This document shows positions 1 to 8,066 of a stretch of DNA of 50,997 nt, piece by piece. Under the pieces are notes generated by a model that made no database searches, had not been told where the DNA came from, and saw only the letters and a program-made list of their open reading frames with translations. This DNA comes from Bradyrhizobium oropedii. GTDB taxonomy: Bacteria; Pseudomonadota; Alphaproteobacteria; Rhizobiales; Xanthobacteraceae. The stretch covers positions 1-50,997 of the forward strand of contig NZ_JACMYO010000046.1 in assembly GCF_020889685.1 (NCBI RefSeq), read 5' to 3'. Position 1 is the stretch's first letter, and every line of letters begins with the position of its first letter. The translations under genes and the position numbers were made by a program.

Positions 1-112
1 CCCTGTACGGAGAGATGGCCTCGTCTTGCCCGTCACTTTGCCGCTCGAATGTCCAAACGGCCATTCGACGGCAAAGCGCGGTGCATTGAAAAGTGTAGAG
101 CTATCCGTTTCG

Positions 113-862
113 TTATTCGGGTCGGATAAACTGCGCCTGCAGATCTCCTGTAAACGTCACCGGGCCGGTGTGGTTCAATTTGCTGAACGTATCGAGCCAG
201 ATCTCGCCGCCGAGATCGCGCCATCGCCGGCAGAACGCATAATCCTCCGAAAGGTATTCCTTAGTTTCGGGATCAATCATGCAGTCGAACAGGGCCCAGC
301 GGGGGCTGTTTTCGGGTACGTGCCCCGCATAGACCGGAGCTATGTGACGAAGCTCGGGATAGGCGTCGCACATCCGCTCGATGACATTGCGTCGGATGAG
401 GAGGAAACCTGTGCCGATGCGCTTCACGGGCGCGAAGCCGTCCCTCGCCGTGATTGCGGTGCTATCCTCCCAAGCCAGTACATAGTGCAGTGCCGCGGTT
501 TGGACATTGGAACGACCGGCCTTGATGGCGCGTTCGGCCTTGGCCCAGTCGACTTCTTTCAAGGGATAGGCGCCCGCCGCAACGTCGACGTTGAACTTCA
601 GAAGTCGCAGCACCTGGTCGGGCGAGAATCCGATGTCTGCATCGATGAACATCAGGTGCGTTGCGTGCTCGTGTGCCAGAAACTGGCGGACAAGCTCGTT
701 GCGTGCGCGCGTGACCAGCGAGTCACTGAAGAAGCGAACGCCCATGCCAACGCCGAGCTCGAGGCACGTCGTTTGAAGCGTCAAAAGTGAGGTTATGTAT
801 GAAGTGGTCGCCAATCCTCCGTAGGTTGGGGTGGCGACAAGAATATAGGGCGGTTGCGACAT
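113..862 (-). CDS. GT-A-fold glycosyltransferase-like protein
   Basis: A 249-residue protein of the glycosyltransferase-like GT-A type. The N-terminus has an ILVATPTYGG strand-loop, followed at residues 74-76 by a DAD motif within FIDADIGF, the usual place for the metal- and nucleotide-sugar-binding DxD. There is no signal peptide or membrane segment, so a cytoplasmic enzyme is expected. An upstream in-frame ATG at 916 would add 18 residues, but a GAGGGG ribosome-binding site lies a few bases before the ATG at 862, so I chose the shorter form. It is transcribed leftward, away from the type I secretion genes, and is separated from them by over 700 bp. Donor and acceptor cannot be predicted. 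It may belong to a glycan operon continuing off the left edge. Confidence 0.75.
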   Translation of the reverse strand: MSQPPYILVATPTYGGLATTSYITSLLTLQTTCLELGVGMGVRFFSDSLVTRARNELVRQFLAHEHATHLMFIDADIGFSPDQVLRLLKFNVDVAAGAYPLKEVDWAKAERAIKAGRSNVQTAALHYVLAWEDSTAITARDGFAPVKRIGTGFLLIRRNVIERMCDAYPELRHIAPVYAGHVPENSPRWALFDCMIDPETKEYLSEDYAFCRRWRDLGGEIWLDTFSKLNHTGPVTFTGDLQAQFIRPE

Positions 863-992
863 GATACCCCTCGGTGGACGCGAACGAAGGAATTCAAGCT
901 CTTTCGCTCGCGGCATTTACCTGATGCGGATCGTGAGTTACCGGCATCTTGCATTCGTCGTTTGAGATGGCCGGCCAAGATCCTTGATAGTT

Positions 993-1010
993 AAGCTAGC
1001 AGCCTAGCTT
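993..1010. repeat. Short perfect inverted repeat
   Basis: AAGCTAG at 993-999 and CTAGCTT at 1004-1010 form perfect 7-bp arms around a CAGC loop. It lies 131 bp upstream of the leftward glycosyltransferase start. The string AGCCTAGCT recurs at 1517-1525 upstream of the type I secretion gene. It could be a regulator-binding site, or chance. Confidence 0.3.
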
Positions 1011-1436
1011 ACCGAATACGGCCTTTGGGACACCAGCGGAAACGGACACTGGTTCGCAGGCAGCACGCTGGAGCCTGCCCTGCGAGACGGCGGCACCGGT
1101 GGCGTTCCGAGGCAGCACCGGAAGCTCAGGCGTTGCAGCTCCGCGAGCTTCAGTGGGAGCGTTGCGGGCAGGGCGGCGCCAAGCACCGTCCACTTCGCCG
1201 ACATCAACTTCGTATCGGTCCAATCCCGCCCATACCGGGAATACTACGGGTGGCCCGCTGACCGGGACCGATGGTAGGCATATGGCGGCATTTCGCTGCT
1301 CGGCCGCTATCTGGCCTCGAGCTTTGCAGCCTCGCGCGACCGACACGTAGGAGCCTCGGTTGTCGCCACGTTCGACCAGCGGTGTGCTGACCACGCTGCA
1401 TCACGCGTAGGGTGATCGCGCAATCTGTATGGAAAA

Positions 1437-1500
1437 CCCGTCCCCCCCCCCGAGCGAAGGAGATCGCTCCAGGGGGACGGGCATTGAATTAAGTATTTTT
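1437..1500 (+). terminator. Long hairpin with C10 tract and downstream T-run
   Basis: The 10-bp arms CCCGTCCCCC (1437-1446) and GGGGGACGGG (1472-1481) are perfectly complementary. Inside them GAGCG (1452-1456) and CGCTC (1465-1469) can pair further. Five T residues follow at 1496-1500, after a 14-base AT-rich spacer that is longer than in a classical intrinsic terminator. The left arm contains ten consecutive C residues (1442-1451), a tract that could slip during replication. No plus-strand gene ends just upstream, so it may insulate the secretion genes or regulate their leader. Confidence 0.4.
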
Positions 1501-1596
1501 GACAACCAGGGCTGGTAGCCTAGCTCAAATACTTGCAAATTAGGCCGTTCTCGCAATATCAGGGAGCTTATTGTTATTCATATTTCAGGAAGACAG

Positions 1597-3741
1597 GTGT
1601 CCGAAGGCCCGGACCAGCACAACGCAACCGACGAAGGGCTGATCGCGCTCGCCCGTCTGCTCCAGCTCAATGGCTTTGCTGCGGATCCCAAGCAGATTCA
1701 GCACGCGCTGGGAAATGTCGGCATTGGCGTCCCCGAGATGCTCCGCTTTGCGAGGCAATCGGGCTTCAAGGCGCGGGCCTTTCGAACGAGCTTCAAGCGG
1801 CTGCTCAAAACGCCGCTTCCGGCAATCGCCACCCTGCGCGACGGTGGATTCCTGATCCTGGGCAAGGCGGCCGAGGGCAAGGTTCTCGTTCAGTCCGCCA
1901 AGATTGCCGTGCCGCAGATCCTCAGTCAGGCCGAGTTCGAGAAGATCTGGGACGGCCAGATCGTCTTGTTCACGCGTCGTGCACGCCTGGTCGAACTGAC
2001 GCGGCGCTTCGACATCACATGGTTCCTGGCCGCGATCGTGAAATATCGCGCGCTTCTGGCCGAAGTCCTGGTCGCATCCTTCTTTCTCCAGCTGTTTGCG
2101 CTGGCTTCGCCGCTGATATTCCAGGTCGTCATCGACAAGGTGCTGGTGCATCAGAATCTCAGCACGTTGGACGTGCTGATCTTCGCCTTCTTTGCGATCG
2201 TGCTGTTCGAAACCATTCTCGGCACGTTGCGGACCTACGTCTTCTCGCACACGACAAATCGCATCGACGTCGAGCTCGGAGCGAGACTCTTCCGTCATCT
2301 GCTGGCGTTGCCGCTGTCTTATTTCCAGGCCCGCCGGGTCGGCGATTCCGTCGCCAGGGTACGTGAGCTGGAGAACATTCGGAATTTTCTCACCGGCTCC
2401 GCGCTGACGCTCACCATCGACCTGTTCTTCACGTTCGTCTTCCTCGCCGTCATGTTCGTCTACTCGCCGCTTCTGACGCTGGTCGTCGTCGGCTCGTTGC
2501 CGTTCTATGTGGCCCTGTCGATGAGCGCGACACCCGTCTTCCGCCGGCGCCTCGACGAGAAGTTCAGGCGGGGAGCCGAAAACCAGGCTTTCCTGGTGGA
2601 GAGCGTAACCGGCATTGAAACGCTGAAGTCGATGGCGATCGAGCCGCAGGCGCAGCGCAAGTGGGAGGAGCAACTCGCCGGCTACGTCACGTCGAGCTTC
2701 CGCGTTTCCAACCTCGGAAATGTCACGAGCCAGGCGGTCCAGTTCGTCAGCAAGGCGACCACCGCGATCACGCTCTATCTCGGCGCCAAGGCGGTGATCG
2801 AAGGCAACCTGACCGTGGGCGAGCTGGTCGCCTTCAACATGCTGGCGGGCAGGGTCAGTCAGCCGGTGCTGCGGCTGGCGCAGATATACCAGGACTTCCA
2901 CCAGGCGCGGCTGTCGGTCGAGCGTCTCGGCGACATTCTCAACACGCCGGCGGAGCCGACCTACAATCTCAGTCGGTCAACACTCCCCGAAATATCCGGA
3001 GCGATCAAATTTGATCGGGTCGGATTTCGCTATCAGCTGGATGGCAGGGAGGTTCTGAAGGACATCGATTTTGAGATTCCCGCAGGGCAGGTGGTGGGGA
3101 TCGTCGGATCGTCGGGATCCGGCAAGAGCACCATCGCAAAGCTCGTGCAGCGGCTCTATGTGCCGGAGCGCGGCCGGGTTCTCATCGACGGCGTCGACCT
3201 CGCGGTGGTCGATCCGTCCTGGCTGAGGCGCCAGATCGGCGTGGTGTTGCAGGACAATGTGCTGTTCAATGCAAGCATACGCGAGAACATCGCGGTGGCC
3301 GAGCCGGGCATGCCGATCGAGCGCGTCGTGGCGGCCGCAAAGCTTGCCGGCGCGCATGAGTTCATCCTCGAACTGACCGATGGATACGATACGACCGTAG
3401 GCGAGCGAGGTTCGACTCTGTCTGGTGGTCAGCGGCAGCGCATCGCGATCGCGCGCGCGCTCGTGACCAACCCGCGGATTCTGATCTTCGATGAAGCCAC
3501 CAGCGCGCTGGATTACGAAAGCGAGCAGATCATCCAGCAGAACATGCTTCAGATCGTGCGGGGACGCACCGCCCTGATCATCGCGCACCGGCTGTCCACG
3601 ATCCGCCGGGCCAATCGGATTTTGACGGTTGAAAACGGGTCCATCGTCGAGGACGGCACGCATCAGCAGCTGATCAGCGTCAACGGTAGATATTCCAAGC
3701 TCTATCGCTTGCAGGAGGGGCGGGCGGATGGCGCGGATTAG
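1597..3741 (+). CDS. Type I secretion ABC transporter (HlyB-like permease/ATPase)
   Basis: A 714-residue inner-membrane exporter, close to the ~707 residues of HlyB. Residues about 10-128 form a C39-peptidase-like domain with no cysteine, so it cannot process leader peptides and should act as a substrate-docking domain as in HlyB. The transmembrane domain spans about 140-430. The nucleotide-binding domain has Walker A GSSGSGKST (504-512), Q-loop Q552, signature LSGGQ (608-612), Walker B ILIFDE (628-633) and H-loop H664. The start is GTG, chosen because AGGA sits 6 bases upstream and the C39-like domain begins at once. The adaptor gene overlaps its 3' end by 14 bp. No RTX-type substrate and no TolC gene are visible, so the cargo is unknown. 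Confidence 0.92.
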   Translation: MSEGPDQHNATDEGLIALARLLQLNGFAADPKQIQHALGNVGIGVPEMLRFARQSGFKARAFRTSFKRLLKTPLPAIATLRDGGFLILGKAAEGKVLVQSAKIAVPQILSQAEFEKIWDGQIVLFTRRARLVELTRRFDITWFLAAIVKYRALLAEVLVASFFLQLFALASPLIFQVVIDKVLVHQNLSTLDVLIFAFFAIVLFETILGTLRTYVFSHTTNRIDVELGARLFRHLLALPLSYFQARRVGDSVARVRELENIRNFLTGSALTLTIDLFFTFVFLAVMFVYSPLLTLVVVGSLPFYVALSMSATPVFRRRLDEKFRRGAENQAFLVESVTGIETLKSMAIEPQAQRKWEEQLAGYVTSSFRVSNLGNVTSQAVQFVSKATTAITLYLGAKAVIEGNLTVGELVAFNMLAGRVSQPVLRLAQIYQDFHQARLSVERLGDILNTPAEPTYNLSRSTLPEISGAIKFDRVGFRYQLDGREVLKDIDFEIPAGQVVGIVGSSGSGKSTIAKLVQRLYVPERGRVLIDGVDLAVVDPSWLRRQIGVVLQDNVLFNASIRENIAVAEPGMPIERVVAAAKLAGAHEFILELTDGYDTTVGERGSTLSGGQRQRIAIARALVTNPRILIFDEATSALDYESEQIIQQNMLQIVRGRTALIIAHRLSTIRRANRILTVENGSIVEDGTHQQLISVNGRYSKLYRLQEGRADGAD

Positions 3742-5143
3742 AAACGTGCTTGCCCTGCGGTCCGGCACCGACGAGCGGGAGTTCCTGCCGGCGGCACTCG
3801 AAATCGTGGAGACACCAGCCTCGCCCGCCGGACGCCTCACCGGCGCGACAGTTATCGCGGTCTTCTGCGTCGCGCTCGCCTGGGCGGCCTTCGGCAAGGT
3901 GGACATCGTCGCATCTGCACAGGGCAAGATCGTTCCCATCGGCGGAACGAAGGTGATCCAGCCGTTTGAGACCGGGATCGTGAAGGCGATTCACGTTCAC
4001 GAAGGTCAGCAGGTGAAGGCCGGTGACGTTCTGGTCGAGGTGGATCCGCGCATCAACCAGGCCGAACGGGATCATCTGGTCGTCGATTACCGGGCGGCGC
4101 GGCTCGAAGTCGCCAGAATTAACGCCGCACTCGCCAATGCGGACGACCCTCTGACCGCCTTTCATACGCCTGACGACGCCTCACCATCGGAAGTCGCGGT
4201 GGAGCGCGATTACCTGCTGAAACAGACGGCCGAGTTTCGCGCCAAGATCGAATCGCTCTCGCGTCAACTCGAGGAGAAAAAGGCCACGCGAGCGACCACC
4301 CAGGCGACGCTCGAGAAGCTCGCGGCCATCGTTCCCATCATCCAGCAGAGGGTCGATATCCGGAAGACGTCGTCCGAGCGCGAATACACCTCGAAGTACC
4401 AGTATCTGGAGATTTACCAATCGCTGACCGAGGCGCAGCGTGAAGTCGTGGTGCAGCAGAACCGTCTGCAGGAGGCCGAAGCCAGCATCGCCGCGCTCAG
4501 CGGATCGCGCGATCAGGCCATAGCTGAATTTCAGAGGACGTTGTTCGGGCAGCTTGTCGAAGCACGGCGCAAGGCCGACGGCCTGGCGCACGACATCGAG
4601 AAGGTGCAGAGCAAGATCAACGCACAATACATGACGTCGCCGATCGACGGGACCGTCCAACAGCTCGCGATTCACACCGCGGGTGGCATCGTGACGCCCG
4701 CTCAGGTGCTTCTGATCATCGCCCCCGCAAACGGACGCATCGAGATCGAAGCGATGGTGCCGAACAAGGACGTCGGATTCGTGCATCCCGGTCAAAAGGC
4801 GCAAATCAAGATCGACACCTTCAACTTCACCAAATACGGATTGATCCACGGCACTGTCGAGAGTGTCTCCCGCGACGCGGTCGTTCGCGAAAAGCCCCGG
4901 GACAAGTCCAACGACCAGGCGCCGGGCTCCACCAACACGACGAGCGAGCCGGCAGGGCAGCAGCTGGTGTTCACCGCACGTGTGTCGATGGATCGCACAG
5001 AGATGATGATCGACGATCGCGAGATCAACCTGTCCCCGGGTATGGCCGTGACAGTTGAGATTGCAACTGGAGCGCGATCCCTACTCTCGTACTTGCTGTC
5101 ACCCCTGGTCAGATATGGGCATGACAGCATGAGGGAGAGATGA
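3728..5143 (+). CDS. HlyD-family type I secretion periplasmic adaptor
   Basis: A 471-residue membrane-fusion protein (HlyD has 478). A short cytoplasmic N-terminus is followed by one transmembrane helix at about residues 36-55. A biotinyl/lipoyl-like half follows at about 75-110, then a long charged coiled-coil region at about 150-285, the second lipoyl half at about 295-335, and a C-terminal beta-barrel region. It should bridge the ABC transporter to a TolC-like outer-membrane channel encoded elsewhere. The gene overlaps the transporter by 14 bp, so translation is probably coupled. It ends 141 bp before the convergent glycosyltransferase gene. Confidence 0.9.
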   Translation: MARIRNVLALRSGTDEREFLPAALEIVETPASPAGRLTGATVIAVFCVALAWAAFGKVDIVASAQGKIVPIGGTKVIQPFETGIVKAIHVHEGQQVKAGDVLVEVDPRINQAERDHLVVDYRAARLEVARINAALANADDPLTAFHTPDDASPSEVAVERDYLLKQTAEFRAKIESLSRQLEEKKATRATTQATLEKLAAIVPIIQQRVDIRKTSSEREYTSKYQYLEIYQSLTEAQREVVVQQNRLQEAEASIAALSGSRDQAIAEFQRTLFGQLVEARRKADGLAHDIEKVQSKINAQYMTSPIDGTVQQLAIHTAGGIVTPAQVLLIIAPANGRIEIEAMVPNKDVGFVHPGQKAQIKIDTFNFTKYGLIHGTVESVSRDAVVREKPRDKSNDQAPGSTNTTSEPAGQQLVFTARVSMDRTEMMIDDREINLSPGMAVTVEIATGARSLLSYLLSPLVRYGHDSMRER

Positions 5144-5284
5144 TCTGTGAGTTGCTCCACAGTTTCGGCACTGCGCAGGGCCAGATGAGAGCTTGATCGC
5201 CGATGACGCCTGCAGTCGGTGGCGCGCTTGCAAGGGGTGTCGGCTGAGCTGAAATCTTGCGGACGACAGTTCGAACGTCCGGCC

Positions 5285-6430
5285 TCAGTTGGCGTCCGCG
5301 ATCAGTTTGAAATCGCTGTTGGGATCTTCGTAGGCATCGAGCATCGCCTTGGCGATCAGCTTCGGGTTGTGCCACCGTTCGACATAGAGCCGCGATGCCT
5401 GGCCACGGATCTGCCATTCGGATCGCCGATCAAGAATGGCGGCAATGTCCTCGACAAGATTTCCTGGGTTCAGCCGGTAGAGAGGCAGCTCGCGCTTGAT
5501 GGCGTCCGGCACGAACATCATATCTTCTTCTCTGATGTAACATGCGACCGGCTTTCCCATTGCCATCATTTCGACGGCAAAGCCTCCATACCAGCCTGCC
5601 AGCACCTGGTCGATCGCGAGATCGGCCGATCGATAGATCTCGAGCGCTCGCTCGTGGCTGGTGTTTTCGACAAGGACCAGGTCGAAGTCGTACCGCGATC
5701 GCAACTGTTCGAGGGCGTTCATGATCATCGGTGTGCCCTTGATCCGTCCGGCGGTCGGGGCATGAACGATCTTCGGCCGCCCTTGCTGGGAGGGCGGAGC
5801 AACGTCGAACTTCTCGATCTCGACGTTGGAATAGGGGAGGAATCGACCGTTCGGTACGACGTGCCCGAGCTCAGGATTGAGATAGAAGACGCGATCGAAC
5901 AGCGGCAGGACCTTTTCGATCAGGAAGTGGCGTCGGTGGTCGAGAGCGTCCGTGCATCTTTGATACAGCTCGCAATGCTGCGGGGCGCACATCGTCCATT
6001 GGTTTCTCTTGTTGCCCTCATTCGCCAGTCGGACGTCACAACCTTGCAGTGTCATGAACAGCTTCTTGTTGAAGAAGCGCGCGACATGCAGGTCTGCAGC
6101 CGAAAGCCGGTTGATCGTGTCCGTCAGCAGCGACGCCCTGGAGAGCAATGATCCCGGTGCTGAAAGCGGAAAGCCCGGCGACAGAAAGGTCTGTCCAAAG
6201 TAGAAATGAAGAACGTCGTAGCGCCATTGGTTCTTGAGGCCGAACGCCGTGCTGCGAATGGCGGTTTCGAGAAATCCGGCGCTCTTTGCCGATAGCACCC
6301 GGTCCGCCGAGTATCCAAGCCATGTGTCGTTCCGAACGACGACGTCGCTGGATGCCCCCAGCTGCCGTTCGGCGCGGGATAGCACCCAGGGCTGATTGCC
6401 GACATTGACTGGTCCGTGCAGGATTCTCAT
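5285..6430 (-). CDS. GT4-like glycosyltransferase, four-cysteine subfamily B
   Basis: A 381-residue GT-B-like glycosyltransferase closely related to the protein at 36622-37755; both begin with LHGPxNxGNQPWxLSRAER. The C-terminal nucleotide-sugar half has IVHAPTAGRIKGT and a DQ (274-275) to E287 signature within DQVLAGWYGG..EMMAMGKPV. The first glutamate of the usual GT4 EX7E motif is a glycine here. Cysteines 131, 148, 153 and 159 give the spacing C-x16-C-x4-C-x5-C, identical to the paralog, which suggests metal binding or disulfides. No signal peptide is seen. It lies 44 bp downstream of a related gene on the same strand, probably in one operon. Donor and acceptor are unknown. Confidence 0.8.
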   Translation of the reverse strand: MRILHGPVNVGNQPWVLSRAERQLGASSDVVVRNDTWLGYSADRVLSAKSAGFLETAIRSTAFGLKNQWRYDVLHFYFGQTFLSPGFPLSAPGSLLSRASLLTDTINRLSAADLHVARFFNKKLFMTLQGCDVRLANEGNKRNQWTMCAPQHCELYQRCTDALDHRRHFLIEKVLPLFDRVFYLNPELGHVVPNGRFLPYSNVEIEKFDVAPPSQQGRPKIVHAPTAGRIKGTPMIMNALEQLRSRYDFDLVLVENTSHERALEIYRSADLAIDQVLAGWYGGFAVEMMAMGKPVACYIREEDMMFVPDAIKRELPLYRLNPGNLVEDIAAILDRRSEWQIRGQASRLYVERWHNPKLIAKAMLDAYEDPNSDFKLIADAN

Positions 6431-6474
6431 GTGCGGGTATTCAGGTCCACCGAGCGGGACGAAGGTTACGCAGG

Positions 6475-7779
6475 TTACTTGGCATGATCGTGGCTCGCGA
6501 ACTCGCCGATTTGCCTCGTCAGGCTTGTCTGCAGATCTTCGGGAAGATCGGCGGTTTCACAATAGAGCCTTCCGAGCCGGGCTGCGACGGCTTGCAGGCT
6601 ATAATGTGCTTCTACGTAGCGGCGCCCGGCCTTGCCGATGGCATTCAGGTCGAGCGCACCGCTCAAGCATCGCTTCAGCACATCATAGATCTCGTCAGGA
6701 CGCGTGTTGATGATCGGGCAGGTTGCCGGATCGATCATCATCTGGTCGCCGCGCAGAAAGCACAAGACCGGCTTCGCCATGGCCATCGCCTCGAGGGCCG
6801 TGTAGCCGTGAAAGCCTGCGACGAACTGATCAGCAACAACGTGCGATGCGCCAAAGAGCTCGAGGACCTTCTTGTTGGGAACGCCCTGGACGGAAACCAG
6901 CTCGATCTTCTCTCCTTCCTTCACCAGCCGATCAATCGCCTCGATCAGAAGCCTCGTCCCCTTGAAGTGTCCGTGGTTCGGCGCATGGGCCACCTTCAGC
7001 ACGTCGCCGGCCTTGTAGACCGGCGGCTTCGCGGCGAGCGTGCTTGCGTCGATCGGCCAATAGTGCATGTCCCGGCAGCCAGGCACATACGTCACCATGT
7101 CCCCCATCGCGATCTGCGCGGTCGCGCGGCCTGTGAGGCGGTTGATCGATGAGGCGTGCATCTCTGTCGTGCAGACACAAAACTTGCCCGGGGCCGGGCA
7201 TTCCTCGCACAGGTTCGGGTGACCGAGTGCGAGCGTTGCTTCCCGTGCCCGGACATCGGCGCCGTAGGCGTAGGTGTACAAGCGCTTTCCCGACTGGAAC
7301 AGGAGGTCGAGTTCCTCAGGGTTGATGCCATAGCGTCCATCGCTCAGCATCAGGCCACGGTCGTAGAAGTAGTTGAAGATATCGTAGCGCAGCAGGGCCC
7401 ACGCCAGGACCACGCGACGAAACAGGCCGAGACCTCTTCGGCTGCGCAGCAGCCGAAGGAAACCCTCGAACAGGATGAGATTGATGTCGAATGATCTCGT
7501 CACGTAGTACGTGTTGAAGACCAGCGACGAGGAGCGAAATCCCAGCAAGCGATCGCAGCGGGCGAGAAGCGGCAAGGTGAGGATCGGGGTGGCGGCCCAC
7601 AAGGTACGCACCTTTCCCTTGGCCAGACGCTTCTCGGTGGCGCGCCGCGCCGCGCGAACAAGCACGCGGGTGACGAAACCTGCGATGGCAGATTGGGCCG
7701 GCAGGGGAGATGCAATGCCGTCGGGGGGAAGCGGCGCTTCCGTCAGGGACGTCGGTCCGATGGGTTCAATCTTGTTCAC
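6475..7779 (-). CDS. GT4-like glycosyltransferase, four-cysteine subfamily A
   Basis: A 434-residue protein related to those at 26771-28231 and 31710-33152. Shared landmarks are a TPI motif near residue 64, KRLYTYAYGADVR (165-177), the cysteine cluster C191-C194-C201-C203 (C-x2-C-x6-C-x-C), HAPNHGHFKGT (265-275) and DQ (317-318) to E330 in place of EX7E. The C-terminal half resembles GT4 nucleotide-sugar domains. The start is GTG at 7779; no internal methionine precedes the conserved region and no clear ribosome-binding site is seen, so the exact start is uncertain. It is the first gene of a two-gene leftward operon, divergent from the amidotransferase at 8067. A sugar-transfer role is likely; the cysteine cluster is unexplained. 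Confidence 0.78.
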   Translation of the reverse strand: MNKIEPIGPTSLTEAPLPPDGIASPLPAQSAIAGFVTRVLVRAARRATEKRLAKGKVRTLWAATPILTLPLLARCDRLLGFRSSSLVFNTYYVTRSFDINLILFEGFLRLLRSRRGLGLFRRVVLAWALLRYDIFNYFYDRGLMLSDGRYGINPEELDLLFQSGKRLYTYAYGADVRAREATLALGHPNLCEECPAPGKFCVCTTEMHASSINRLTGRATAQIAMGDMVTYVPGCRDMHYWPIDASTLAAKPPVYKAGDVLKVAHAPNHGHFKGTRLLIEAIDRLVKEGEKIELVSVQGVPNKKVLELFGASHVVADQFVAGFHGYTALEAMAMAKPVLCFLRGDQMMIDPATCPIINTRPDEIYDVLKRCLSGALDLNAIGKAGRRYVEAHYSLQAVAARLGRLYCETADLPEDLQTSLTRQIGEFASHDHAK

Positions 7780-7950
7780 TCAGGGATCCGATGGATGCCA
7801 ACTCAACATCAGCCAGCGGTTTCTAGCACAGGTTTGGTCCGAAGCGGCCATGTGATGCAGGCCCGGAGAGGCGGTGCAGAGCTGGCGGCCGAGCCTCGCT
7901 ATCTCAGGTTTCAGCAGCGCATGAAGGCAGCTTCGATTGGTCCGGGAACG

Positions 7951-7979
7951 TTGACGCTCAATACATGAACAGGCTAAGA
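7951..7979 (+). promoter_or_regulatory. Weak candidate sigma-70 promoter in a divergent region
   Basis: The 287-bp divergent gap 7780-8066 must hold promoters for both directions. On the plus strand TTGACG (7951-7956) is followed after 17 bp by CTAAGA (7974-7979), a plausible -35 with a poor -10. Nothing else stands out in the gap. Confidence 0.2.
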
Positions 7980-8066
7980 CAGCGGCGGTTTGTTCCAAAT
8001 GCGCACATATTCCGACGCGGCGGTTATACCGAGCTCCGCCATCGAATCAATCTGGATAGGCATTTC

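Larger units (their letters stand above)
863..1596. other. Divergent intergenic region without a convincing gene
   Basis: This 734-bp gap separates the leftward glycosyltransferase from the rightward secretion genes. No open frame in it has a start codon, a ribosome-binding site and recognisable content. One plus-strand frame is open from 1008 to the stop at 1275-1277 (89 codons). It has GC-rich third positions but lacks a start codon, and an in-frame stop lies just before it at 1005; it could be a decayed gene fragment. The region also holds an inverted repeat at 993-1010, a C10 tract inside a hairpin at 1437-1481, and a TTGACA hexamer at 1499-1504 that could be a -35 element for the downstream transporter, although no good -10 follows. 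Confidence 0.5.

Noticed and set aside
26..790. 254-codon plus-strand ORF opposite the first glycosyltransferase
   Set aside because: The minus-strand protein has a DxD motif, a ribosome-binding site and a coherent fold; the plus-strand reading has none.
1585..2901. 438-codon minus-strand ORF opposite the type I secretion transporter
   Set aside because: It is antisense to a gene with complete ABC-transporter motifs, and its translation is rich in R, D, E, Q and H without any domain, typical of an antisense shadow in high-GC DNA.
5213..5227. Sequence GTCGGTGGCGCGCTT resembling the ops element
   Set aside because: It has three mismatches to the E. coli sequence, lies between two convergent gene ends and leads into no plus-strand gene, so chance in GC-rich DNA is the better explanation.
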